This document shows, in pieces, positions 34,179-41,927 of a DNA stretch of 50,235 nucleotides. The notes beneath the pieces are model-generated. The model ran no database searches, was not told the origin of the DNA, and saw nothing but the letters and a program-made list of their open reading frames with translations. Within the stretch, counting starts at the first letter, position 1, and each line of letters starts with the position of its first letter. The DNA comes from DASRJX01 sp035649235 (GTDB lineage Bacteria > Acidobacteriota > Polarisedimenticolia > Gp22-AA2): contig DASRJX010000026.1 of NCBI GenBank assembly GCA_035649235.1, positions 1-50,235 of the forward strand. Direction: 5' to 3'. The position numbers were made by a program, and so were the translations under genes.

Positions 34179-35058
34179 CCTCTACTCGACCCGCCGGCTC
34201 ATCGAGGCGGCGGTGCAGAAGGGTCATGAGGCGCTCGCCGTCGATCCGCTCCAGTGCTCCCTCGGGCTCGGTCCGGGAACGCCCGCGATCTATTACCGCG
34301 GGCTCGACGGACGCCTGCCTGCCATCGATGTCGTCCTGCCGCGCATCGGAGTCTCGGTGACCGAGGCCGGAATCGCCGTGGTCAACCAGTTCGACATGAT
34401 GGGGGTGCCGCTGGTGAACAATGCCCAGGCGATCGCGCGCTCGCGCGACAAGCTGCGCGCCCTGCAGCTCCTGGTGCGCGCCGGGGTCGCGGTCCCCCGG
34501 ACCGTCCTCGCCCGCCATCCGTCCCAGGTGCACCGCGCCCTGGAGATGGTCGGCGGGCCGCCGGCCATCCTGAAGCTGATGCGCAGCACCCAGGGGATCG
34601 GCGTGGTGCTCGCAGAGACGGAGCAGGCCGCCCAGCAGGTGGTCGAGACGCTCTGGAGCCTGGGGGTGAACGTCCTCATCCAGGAGTTCGTCGAGGAGTC
34701 CGAAGGCCGTGACATCCGGGTCGTCGTCGTGGGCCAGCGGGCGGTCGCCGCGATGCGCCGCCAGGCGCGGGTGGGTGAGTTCCGATCGAACGTCCACCGC
34801 GGCGCCACGGGGCAGGCGGTCGACCTGCCCGCCGACTACGCGCGCGCGGCTCTGCGCGCCACGCGCGCCATGCGCCTGCAGCTCGCGGGCGTCGACCTGC
34901 TGGAGTCCTCACGCGGGCCTCAGGTGCTCGAGGTCAACTCCTCGCCGGGTCTGGAAGGCGTCGAGCAGTGCACTGGCGTCGACGTCGCCGGAGCGGTCAT
35001 CGATTACGCCATCGCCTTGGCCCGCCGCGCCGCGCGCCGGAGGCGGGTGGCCATCTAG
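34147..35058 (+). CDS. rimK: RimK-family ATP-grasp ligase
   Basis: A 303-residue ATP-grasp enzyme of the RimK type. An N-terminal domain (about 1-95, PRIGVSVTEAGIAVVNQFDMMGVPLVNN) precedes the ATP-grasp core: ILKLMRSTQGIGVVLAET, the IQEFVEESEGRDIRVVVVG nucleotide site, MRRQARVGEFRSNVHRGA and the metal-binding VLEVNSSPGLEG. E. coli RimK adds glutamates to the C-terminus of ribosomal protein bS6; relatives add amino acids to other carboxyl groups. The bS6 in this window lacks a Glu-rich tail, so the substrate here may differ. ATG at 34147 lies inside the ppdK tail; the next gene overlaps by one base. Confidence 0.88.
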   Translation: MLIAVLSRRRSLYSTRRLIEAAVQKGHEALAVDPLQCSLGLGPGTPAIYYRGLDGRLPAIDVVLPRIGVSVTEAGIAVVNQFDMMGVPLVNNAQAIARSRDKLRALQLLVRAGVAVPRTVLARHPSQVHRALEMVGGPPAILKLMRSTQGIGVVLAETEQAAQQVVETLWSLGVNVLIQEFVEESEGRDIRVVVVGQRAVAAMRRQARVGEFRSNVHRGATGQAVDLPADYARAALRATRAMRLQLAGVDLLESSRGPQVLEVNSSPGLEGVEQCTGVDVAGAVIDYAIALARRAARRRRVAI

Positions 35059-36077
35059 TGAGGCGCCTGTCGATCGGAGGCCGCGCGGTCCGCCGGGGGA
35101 GCACCGAGCAAATCTTCCTCAAGGTCAGCGAGCACTACACCGCGACGCCCGTGAACGTGCTCGTCACCGTGGTCCGCGGACGCAGGAAGGGACCGGCCCT
35201 GTTCCTGGCGGCGGCGGTGCATGGCGACGAGCTCAACGGGGTCGAAGTCGTCCGCCGGATCATGACCTCGACGTCGCCCGAGGATCTGCGGGGCACGCTC
35301 ATCTGCGTGCCGGTCGTGAACCGCATGGGCTTCCTGGCCCACTCACGCTACCTGCCCGGCCACCAGGATCTGAACCGCTGTTTCCCGGGACAGCCGCAGG
35401 GGACCGCCGCGAGCCGCTTGGCCCACACGTTGTTCCGCGAGATCGTCGCTCCCTCCGACTACGGGATCGACCTCCACACCGCCAGCCACGGACGGACCAA
35501 CCTGCCGCACGTGCGGGCGGAGATGTCGAACGACCGCGTCCGCCGGCTGGCTCGCGCCTTCGGCATGGAGATCATCGTGGACACGTCGGGGCCCGCCCGC
35601 ACCCTGCGGGCGGCGGCGACGCGGGCGGGCGTTCCCACCATCCTCTTCGAGGCCGGCGAGACGTTCCGCTTCCAGCGCGCCATGGTGGCGCGCGGCGTCC
35701 AGGGTGCGCGCAACGTGCTCGTCGCCCTGAAGATGATCCCCGGCCAGCGTCGGGAGCCGCGCTTCCAGGTGGTCATCAAGGTCTCGGAGTGGATCCGGGC
35801 GCCGCGCGGCGGCATCGCCGAGGTGCTGATCCGCCCGGGGGAGATCGTCTATGAGGGAGACGAGATCGCCTCGATCACCAATCCGTTCGGCCGCGAGGTC
35901 TCGTCGGTGCGTTCGCCGCTGACCGGGCTCATCCTGGGCACCACGACCGTGCCGCTGGTCAACCCGGGGGACGCGATCTGTCACGTCGCCAAGCTCGAGA
36001 AGACACTGCCGACCGTGGAGCGCTACACCGTCGTCGACTCGCGCGGCCGCCGCACGCTCCTCCTGGAGGGGGCCTGA
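35058..36077 (+). CDS. Succinylglutamate desuccinylase/aspartoacylase-family hydrolase
   Basis: A 339-residue zinc hydrolase of the AstE/AspA group. Zinc ligands appear in AAAVHGDELNGVEV (His, Glu) and GIDLHTAS (His). RCFPG is a substrate-binding segment, and LFEAGE holds the catalytic Glu. A C-terminal beta domain of about 90 residues (APRGGIAEVLIRPGEIVYEGDEIASITNPFG) resembles a biotinyl-lipoyl-like fold. Family members cut amide bonds of N-acyl amino acids, but many are mis-named and their substrates are unknown. GTG at 35058 shares a base with the rimK stop. This pairing with a RimK-like ligase recurs in other bacteria and suggests a ligase/hydrolase couple. Confidence 0.88.
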   Translation: MRRLSIGGRAVRRGSTEQIFLKVSEHYTATPVNVLVTVVRGRRKGPALFLAAAVHGDELNGVEVVRRIMTSTSPEDLRGTLICVPVVNRMGFLAHSRYLPGHQDLNRCFPGQPQGTAASRLAHTLFREIVAPSDYGIDLHTASHGRTNLPHVRAEMSNDRVRRLARAFGMEIIVDTSGPARTLRAAATRAGVPTILFEAGETFRFQRAMVARGVQGARNVLVALKMIPGQRREPRFQVVIKVSEWIRAPRGGIAEVLIRPGEIVYEGDEIASITNPFGREVSSVRSPLTGLILGTTTVPLVNPGDAICHVAKLEKTLPTVERYTVVDSRGRRTLLLEGA

Positions 36078-36081
36078 TCCG

Positions 36082-37860
36082 GTGGGCGCCATCCGCGTGC
36101 TCGCTCCCGAAGTCGCCAACCAGATCGCCGCGGGCGAGGTCGTCGAGCGCCCCTCCTCGGTCGTGAAGGAGCTGATGGAGAACGCGCTCGACGCCGGCGC
36201 CTCCCGGATCGATCTGCGCCTGCAGGGCGGTGGCGCGGACCTGATCGAGGTGTCCGACAACGGCTGCGGCATGGACCCCGACGACGCCTCGCTGGCGCTG
36301 CAACGGCACGCCACCAGCAAAGTGAGCGCCCTGGCCGACCTGTCGGCGGTCCGGAGCTTCGGCTTCCGGGGCGAGGCGCTGCCGTCGATCGCGTCCGTGT
36401 CGCGGTTCGTCCTGACCACGTCGACGGGCGGTCCGGGCGAGGGCGTGCGCGTGCGGGTCGAGGGAGGGCGGCTCGTGAGCGCCGATCCGGCGGCGCATCC
36501 CCGCGGCACGACGGTGCGCGTCGAAGCCCTCTTCTACAACGCCCCCGCCCGGCGGAAGTTCCTGCGCGCGCCCGCGACCGAGGCGGCACACATCCACGAG
36601 GCCGTGGGTCGCCTGGCGGCGGCCCAGCCGGCCATCTCGTTCCGCGTCATCTCCTCCGATCGCGAGCTGTTCGACTGGCCCGCCGGCGCGGGCCTCCGGG
36701 ATCGGGTGACGCAGATCCTGGGAGCCTCGGAGGCAACAGCACTGGTGCCGGTCGAGGAGGGGGAGGGCCACCGCCGGGTGGTCGGCCTGGCCTCCACGCC
36801 CGCGCTCCACCGCGCCTCCACCCGCGACGAGCACCTCTACGTCAACGACCGTCCCGTGCGCGATCGCCGCCTGCTGCACGCCGCGCACCTGGCCTACGCC
36901 ACGCTCCTGCCGCGGGGACGGTACCCGGTGCTCTTCCTCTTCCTCTCCCTCCCTCCCGACGAAGTGGATGTCAACGTGCACCCGGCGAAGGCCGAGGTGC
37001 GGTTCCGAAACCCTGGCGCCGCCCATGATCTGGTGCTCCGGGCTCTGCGACGGTGCCAGCCCTCCGCTCGTCCCTGGATAGCAGTCGGCGGCGACCTCGG
37101 GGGCCCGCGTGTCGGGGCCGTGGGAGTGCGCGAGCCGGCGCCTTCGTCCGCGTGGTCCGGGGCGGACGATCTCGAGAGGACGGCGTCCGCGCCGCGGGCC
37201 CCTCTCGAGGTCCTGCCGGCGGGACGACCCGACGCGGCGGGCGAGGCCGCGGAGCCCCGGACGGACCAGGCGCCGCTGATCCCAGACGCGATCGAAGCGC
37301 TCGGTCAGTTCCGGGACACCTACATCCTGGCCGCGGCGCGCGACGGGATCGTCCTGGTCGACCAGCACGCGGCGCACGAGCGCGTGCTCTACGAGCGCCA
37401 CCTGGCCGACGCCGCCGAGGCGCGGGTGGAGCGACAACGACTTCTCTTTCCGTCGATCCTGGACGCGTCCGGCCCGCGGCTTCTGGCCTTCGAGCGCTCG
37501 CAGGACCTGATTCGGGAGCTCGGATTCGTCATCGAGCCCTTCGGCGGCTCGGCACTGCGCGTGGAGGAGGTGCCGGTGTCGATCCCGGCGGTCGCGGCCG
37601 AAGGCCTCATCCGCGACCTGCTGGCAACGCTCGCGGAGAGCGATCGATCCGACGGGATCCAGGACCTCCGGCACCGCATCGCCGCGCTGTCGGCCTGCCA
37701 CGCCGCGGTCCGGGCGGGGGAGACCTTGCCGGTCGAGGGGATGCGCCGCATCATCCGGGACCTCGGGCGCGCCCGGAGCCCGATGACCTGCCCTCATGGA
37801 CGCCCGACCATGCTGCATCTGTCCCTGGACCGAATCGAGCGCGAGTTCCGCCGCCGGTGA
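36082..37860 (+). CDS. mutL: DNA mismatch repair protein MutL
   Basis: A 592-residue MutL. The GHKL ATPase starts IAAGEVVERPSSVVKELMENALDAGA, with DNGCGM and GFRGEALPSIASV. DEVDVNVHPAKAEVRF ends the N-terminal part. After a Pro/Ala-rich linker (about 350-400), the C-terminal dimerisation domain carries the endonuclease motif DQHAAHERVLYE (from D427), plus ACHAAVRAGE and CPHGRP. All three metal-site motifs are intact, so it should nick DNA itself, as in bacteria without MutH. GTG at 36082 follows GGAGGGGG at 36066-36073. It is the last gene of the run begun at phoH. mutS is not in view. Confidence 0.96.
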   Translation: MGAIRVLAPEVANQIAAGEVVERPSSVVKELMENALDAGASRIDLRLQGGGADLIEVSDNGCGMDPDDASLALQRHATSKVSALADLSAVRSFGFRGEALPSIASVSRFVLTTSTGGPGEGVRVRVEGGRLVSADPAAHPRGTTVRVEALFYNAPARRKFLRAPATEAAHIHEAVGRLAAAQPAISFRVISSDRELFDWPAGAGLRDRVTQILGASEATALVPVEEGEGHRRVVGLASTPALHRASTRDEHLYVNDRPVRDRRLLHAAHLAYATLLPRGRYPVLFLFLSLPPDEVDVNVHPAKAEVRFRNPGAAHDLVLRALRRCQPSARPWIAVGGDLGGPRVGAVGVREPAPSSAWSGADDLERTASAPRAPLEVLPAGRPDAAGEAAEPRTDQAPLIPDAIEALGQFRDTYILAAARDGIVLVDQHAAHERVLYERHLADAAEARVERQRLLFPSILDASGPRLLAFERSQDLIRELGFVIEPFGGSALRVEEVPVSIPAVAAEGLIRDLLATLAESDRSDGIQDLRHRIAALSACHAAVRAGETLPVEGMRRIIRDLGRARSPMTCPHGRPTMLHLSLDRIEREFRRR

Positions 37861-37870
37861 CCGTGGCGTC

Positions 37871-37890
37871 GGCCGGCTGACGGGCCGGTC
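37871..37890 (+). terminator. Weak hairpin after mutL
   Basis: GGCCGGC pairs with GCCGGTC (seven pairs, one G-U) around a six-base loop, followed by TTCC rather than a T run. It lies between the mutL stop and the next promoter, so it could slow or end transcription of the long run, but it is not a classical terminator. Confidence 0.25.
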
Positions 37891-37918
37891 TTCCGGGAAC
37901 CACCTGCTCAGTCTGGCG

Positions 37919-37947
37919 TTGCCGGGCTGGAGAGGTCACCGTATACT
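37919..37947 (+). promoter_or_regulatory. Sigma-70-type promoter for the lytic transglycosylase
   Basis: TTGCCG at 37919-37924, a 17-base spacer and TATACT at 37942-37947. The transcript would start near 37954, giving a leader of about 25 bases before ATG 37979 with GGTGA close to the start. Confidence 0.65.
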
Positions 37948-37978
37948 TGGGCCGCCTCGCGGCAGACTCGGTGAACCC

Positions 37979-38767
37979 ATGAGATCGCTGTTGCGCTGGG
38001 GCCTGGCCTTTTCGGCCCTCTGGATGGGGGCGGATCACGCCCTGGCGGAAGTCGCGTACCTGAGAAACGGCCGCTCGATCGAGGTCTCCTCTTTCAAGGT
38101 GGCGGGAGACAACGTCGTGCTCTCGCTCCAGGGAGGCGGGGAGATGGCGCTGCCGCTGCGGGAGGTCTTGGAGATACGCCGCCAGCCGACCGAGGTTCGA
38201 GCGGCCGGGCCGGTGGTGCCTGACACCCTCGTCGACGCCGCTTCCCGCGCCAACGCAGCGGGGAACGCGGCGCCGGCGCCGCCCCTCCCGCCAGCGGCCA
38301 CGGACCTCGCGGACGCGGCGGGCGACGCCGCCGCCGGTCCCGAGGACGCCCCGGACGACCCTTCGCTTCCCGTCGGAGCGGTCTTCGATCGGACGGCGCT
38401 CCGGGACATGGCGGGGAAGATCGCCCGGCGTCACGGGGTCGACGAGGCGCTCGTGCACGCCGTAATCCAGGTCGAGTCGCGCTACAACGCCTTCGCCGTG
38501 TCGCCGCGCGGCGCCATGGGCCTGATGCAGCTGATGCCGAAGACCGCGGCCCGGTTTGACGTCGACAACGCCTTCGACCCGGTGGAGAACGTCGACGCGG
38601 GAGTGCGCTATCTCAAGGAACTCCTGGAGCGCTACAGTGGCCAGCAGCGCCTGGCGTTGGCCGCCTACAACGCGGGAGAGGAAGCGGTCGAGCGCTACAG
38701 CGGCATCCCTCCCTACCGCGAGACCATCGACTACATCCACCGCGTCCTGGGCCACGTCCGGCGCTAA
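37979..38767 (+). CDS. Lytic transglycosylase (SLT/GH23 family)
   Basis: A 262-residue exported peptidoglycan-cleaving enzyme. It has a signal peptide (about 1-22), a small N-terminal beta domain (VAYLRNGRSIEVSSFKVAGDNVVLSL, about 24-75), an Ala/Pro-rich linker, and a C-terminal SLT domain (about 140-262). The SLT domain has AVIQVESRYNAFAVS with catalytic E166, GAMGLMQLMPKTAARF, and the AYNAGEEAVERYSGIPPYRET tail. It would cut MurNAc-GlcNAc bonds, forming anhydromuropeptides. ATG at 37979 gives a normal signal peptide. It is convergent with the TPR gene that follows, with 18 bases between stops. Confidence 0.93.
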   Translation: MRSLLRWGLAFSALWMGADHALAEVAYLRNGRSIEVSSFKVAGDNVVLSLQGGGEMALPLREVLEIRRQPTEVRAAGPVVPDTLVDAASRANAAGNAAPAPPLPPAATDLADAAGDAAAGPEDAPDDPSLPVGAVFDRTALRDMAGKIARRHGVDEALVHAVIQVESRYNAFAVSPRGAMGLMQLMPKTAARFDVDNAFDPVENVDAGVRYLKELLERYSGQQRLALAAYNAGEEAVERYSGIPPYRETIDYIHRVLGHVRR

Positions 38768-38785
38768 CGCGGCGAGACATCCGGG

Positions 38786-40288
38786 CTAGAGCGGTCTCTT
38801 CGCCCCCAGGCAGGCTTCCGCGTCCTCTCCTTTCTCGTCGAGCTCCAACCGGGCCCGGTCAGCCGCCCTGAAATGCCGGATGCCGCTCGCCTTGCGGTAG
38901 TGGGCGCGCGCCTCCTTGAGGTGGCCGAGGCGCGCTTCGGCCATGCCGCTGAGCACCTCGATCCAGCCAGCGAGCCACGCCGGCGCTCCATCCGCGGCGA
39001 CGGCGGCCTCCCCGAGGCTGACGAGCGCCTCTGCCGGTCGTCCGGCCTGCAGGAGAAACCGGCCGCGGAGGTAGCGGGGCGCCGCGTCGCCCGGGTCGGC
39101 CCGGATCGCCTGGTCGATGGCCGCCGGCACATCGCCGCTGCCGCGGCCCGCCAGGCTCGCGAGGAGTGCCATCGCCGGGCGCCTCTGGGCGATCTCCTGC
39201 TCGAGGCGGGACTGGGTCTTGCGCAGGGACGGGGAGAGCGACTCCGGCCCGCGGACCACCTGTCGCAGATTCTCCTCAGCGTCCTCGATCCTCCAGTCGC
39301 CCATGGCGGCCTCCGCGAGGCCGAGCATCAGCCACTGGCGGTGCCGCGATCGCTCGGGGCCGTCGGCTGGGGTCGTCGTGAGCGCTGCAGCGAGCGTGGC
39401 CGTGGCGGCCGTGTACTCGCCGAGACGGATCTGCAGGTCGCCGATCGCCCCCGCGATCAGCGGCGACCCGGGGTTCTCGTCCAGGGCGAGACGGAAGTGA
39501 TCGAGCGCTTCGCGGTAGCTCCTCTGGTGGCGATCCGCGCAGATCTGCGCCAGCAGGAGGCGTCCGTCCGTTCGGAACGGGCCGTGACCGTCCGCGACCT
39601 GGCGGATCTGACGCAGGCCGAGCGCCGCGTCCCCTCCGGGGAAGAGGAAGAGCGGCCGCAAACCCTTGACCACCAGAGGCACGCGGTCGGCGTAGTAGTT
39701 GAGCGCTCCGGCCGGGAACAGCGCCATGTCGAGACCGCTGTCGACGCCGAGCGCCTGCTCCAGAGCCTTCTTTCCACGCCGGGCCTCCTGTCCTGAGCGG
39801 AAGTAGTTGCCCCGCATGGCCTCCAGGTGCGATCGGAGGACCTGGGCCCCGCCCAGGACCGCGAGCGCCGGAGCATCCTTGGGAGACGCCTCCAGGCGGG
39901 CGCGGGCCGCCGCTAGCGTCGCCTCGACGCCCTGATCGAAGGTCGGGTCGCTCTTGGGGACCGGCGATTCCGCGAAGACCAGCTGCCACCAGCGGCTGAA
40001 CACGACGAAGAAGAGCGGCACTGGAGCCCCCGGCGACGCCCGCGCCGCCTGCTCGAACCCGGCGGCGGCGCGCCCGAACTCGCCCTGGTGCAGGGCCCTG
40101 AGGCCCGACTCGATGGCGATGTCGACTGGGGCCCCGGCGACCGGAAGCGCTCTTCCGCCTGCGCTGGCTGGAAGGACGAGGGAGGCGAGCGCGGCGACGA
40201 CAGCCATGAGGCGACCTCGGCGGCGATCCACTCCCGAAGCGGCCCCTCGTCTCCGCTGGCGTCGCGCGTCCGGGCTGCGACGATCCAT
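38786..40288 (-). CDS. Exported TPR-like protein
   Basis: A 500-residue helical repeat protein. A long basic start (about 1-27) and the hydrophobic stretch LMAVVAALASLVLPASAGG (27-45) form an export signal. TPR-type repeats are recognisable near 55-90, 255-330 and 395-480 (for example ALHQGEFGRAAAGFEQAARASPG and ALVSLGEAAVAADG). The middle (about 130-250) fits TPR less well. Function is unknown. ATG at 40288 lies eight bases after a TATATT box, implying a leaderless message. The inner ATG at 40207 would give a shorter signal peptide and is an alternative. It is divergent from the sigma-54 regulator gene. Confidence 0.7.
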   Translation of the reverse strand: MDRRSPDARRQRRRGAASGVDRRRGRLMAVVAALASLVLPASAGGRALPVAGAPVDIAIESGLRALHQGEFGRAAAGFEQAARASPGAPVPLFFVVFSRWWQLVFAESPVPKSDPTFDQGVEATLAAARARLEASPKDAPALAVLGGAQVLRSHLEAMRGNYFRSGQEARRGKKALEQALGVDSGLDMALFPAGALNYYADRVPLVVKGLRPLFLFPGGDAALGLRQIRQVADGHGPFRTDGRLLLAQICADRHQRSYREALDHFRLALDENPGSPLIAGAIGDLQIRLGEYTAATATLAAALTTTPADGPERSRHRQWLMLGLAEAAMGDWRIEDAEENLRQVVRGPESLSPSLRKTQSRLEQEIAQRRPAMALLASLAGRGSGDVPAAIDQAIRADPGDAAPRYLRGRFLLQAGRPAEALVSLGEAAVAADGAPAWLAGWIEVLSGMAEARLGHLKEARAHYRKASGIRHFRAADRARLELDEKGEDAEACLGAKRPL

Positions 40289-40296
40289 CGCCGGTC

Positions 40297-40302
40297 AATA
40301 TA
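40297..40302 (-). promoter_or_regulatory. -10 box TATATT for the TPR gene
   Basis: TATATT on the minus strand, eight bases upstream of ATG 40288, with no recognisable -35. It puts the transcript start at or next to the start codon. Confidence 0.4.
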
Positions 40303-40340
40303 GCACGCGGCCGCGGAGGCGCCCGGAGCCGCCCCCGCTC

Positions 40341-40387
40341 TTACAATTCGCGTCACCTCGGTGCCACTTTTGTCGCAATTCGCGACA
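40341..40387 (+). promoter_or_regulatory. Two phased palindromic enhancer-like sites
   Basis: The second site, 40371-40387, is a perfect inverted repeat TGTCGC-N5-GCGACA. The first, about 40341-40355, is a weaker copy sharing CAATTCGCG and a TCA end. Their AATT centres are 32 bases apart, close to three helical turns, so bound proteins would face the same way. The perfect site ends about 76 bases before the sigma-54 promoter, a usual distance for an activator of this class. The gene downstream encodes such an activator, so autoregulation is plausible. Confidence 0.5.
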
Positions 40388-40463
40388 CGCCGGACCGATC
40401 GCAGCATTGTCATCGCGGAAGTCTCATGGCTGCCGCACTTGGGGAAGGAGGCATCCGACGCCG

Positions 40464-40480
40464 TGGAATGCTTCTTGCCT
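40464..40480 (+). promoter_or_regulatory. Candidate sigma-54 (-24/-12) promoter
   Basis: TGGAAT-N5-TTGCCT. The GG at 40465-40466 and GC at 40477-40478 are ten bases apart, as sigma-54 requires; the consensus is TGGCAC-N5-TTGC. The transcript would start near 40490, 24 bases before ATG 40514. AAGGAG at 40505-40510 serves as ribosome-binding site. Confidence 0.5.
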
Positions 40481-40513
40481 AACTCCTGGACACGATTGGG
40501 GGTGAAGGAGCCG

Positions 40514-41914
40514 ATGACGCGCAAGGCCAGCATCCTGGTGGTCGACGGCGATCCGGAGTTCGTGCGTTTCGTGGAGGGAACTCTCGCCCAGGCGGGCCAC
40601 CGCCCCCTGGTCGTCCCATCGGAGGCCGAGGCTCTCGAGCGCGTGCGCGCGCTCGTCTTCGACCTGGCGATCGTGGATCTCGATCGGCCCGGGGGGGGAG
40701 CCGCGTTCCTCGAGGAGTTGAAGAGGGCCTCACGCGAGACGCCGGTCGCCGTCACGGGGTCGCGCTTCGACGTCGCGAGCGCCATCACGGCAATGCGGCG
40801 GGGCGCCTACGACATCCTGCGCAAGCCGGTGTCGGCGGACGAGCTCGTCGCGCTGGCTGAGCGCGCCGCGCGCATCAAGGAGCTGGGCACCGAGCGCCGG
40901 CGCACCGTCGAGGACCTGCAGAGCGAGCGGGCCCGCAACGCCGATCTCCGCCGCAGCCTGCAGGGTCAGCATGCCTTCTCCGCCATCCTGGGCAAGAGCC
41001 CGCGCATGAAGCAGATCCACGACCTCCTCCACGAAGTGTGCGCCACCGACTCCACGGTCCTGATCATGGGGGAGAGCGGGACGGGCAAGGGGCTGGTGGC
41101 CCGTATCCTGCACTACAACTCGCATCGGGCGGAGGGTCCGTTCGTCGAGGCCAACTGCGCCGTCTACTCGGAAGGGATCCTGCACTCCGAGCTGTTCGGG
41201 CACGAGAAGGGGGCCTTCACGGGAGCGCTGAAGCAGAAGAAGGGCCGCTTCGAGCTGGCGCACCAGGGGACGGTGTTCCTGGACGAGATCGGGGACCTCA
41301 TGCCCGCGACCCAGCTCATGCTCCTGCGCTTCCTCCAGGAGCGGCGCTTCGAGCGCGTCGGCGGCGAGGAGACGATCCACGTCGACGTGCGGGTCATCGC
41401 GGCCACCAACAAGAACCTCCAGGAGGGCATGGAGCGCGGCAGCTTCCGCAACGACCTGTTCTACCGGCTCAACGTGATCCCGCTCCACATTCCGCCCCTC
41501 AGGGAGCGCATCGAGGACGTCCCCGTCCTCGGGATGGAGTTTCTGGAACGCTTCGCCACCCGAATCGGGAAGAGCATCCGCGGCTTCAGCGAGGGAGCCC
41601 TCGAGGTGCTCACGCGTTACGCGTGGCCGGGCAACGTGCGCGAGCTCGAGAACGTCATCGAAAGGACCGTGGTGCTGGCCAAGGGGGAGCGCATCGAGGT
41701 AGCGGATCTGCCCCCCAACCTGCGCGAGAGCCCCGGCTCCGGATCGGAGCTCCATCTGTCTCTGCACGAGCACGAGCGGCTGTACATCCTGAAGACCCTG
41801 GCCGAGTGCAACTGGAACAAGAAGCTGGCGGCTTCCGTGCTCGGCATCAACCGGAGCAGCCTCTACAGCAAGCTCAAGAAGCACGAGATCGGCCGGGGCA
41901 ACCCGTTCAACTGA
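40514..41914 (+). CDS. Sigma-54-dependent response regulator (NtrC family)
   Basis: A 466-residue activator. The receiver domain (about 1-120) has phospho-acceptor D55 (VDLDRPG), the switch Thr (VAVTG) and Lys (LRKP). Its acidic pocket reads VDGD instead of VDDD. A coiled linker leads to the AAA+ domain (about 150-380), with Walker A GESGTGKG, the sigma-54-contacting GAFTGA (about 233-238), Walker B TVFLDEIGD and the arginine-finger region. A Fis-type helix-turn-helix (about 425-460, LAASVLGINRSSLYSKLKKH) binds the enhancer. ATG at 40514 fits the usual receiver start; GTG at 40502 is possible. It heads a cluster with two histidine kinases, its likely partners. Confidence 0.94.
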   Translation: MTRKASILVVDGDPEFVRFVEGTLAQAGHRPLVVPSEAEALERVRALVFDLAIVDLDRPGGGAAFLEELKRASRETPVAVTGSRFDVASAITAMRRGAYDILRKPVSADELVALAERAARIKELGTERRRTVEDLQSERARNADLRRSLQGQHAFSAILGKSPRMKQIHDLLHEVCATDSTVLIMGESGTGKGLVARILHYNSHRAEGPFVEANCAVYSEGILHSELFGHEKGAFTGALKQKKGRFELAHQGTVFLDEIGDLMPATQLMLLRFLQERRFERVGGEETIHVDVRVIAATNKNLQEGMERGSFRNDLFYRLNVIPLHIPPLRERIEDVPVLGMEFLERFATRIGKSIRGFSEGALEVLTRYAWPGNVRELENVIERTVVLAKGERIEVADLPPNLRESPGSGSELHLSLHEHERLYILKTLAECNWNKKLAASVLGINRSSLYSKLKKHEIGRGNPFN

Positions 41915-41927
41915 TCGGGTCCTCTCC

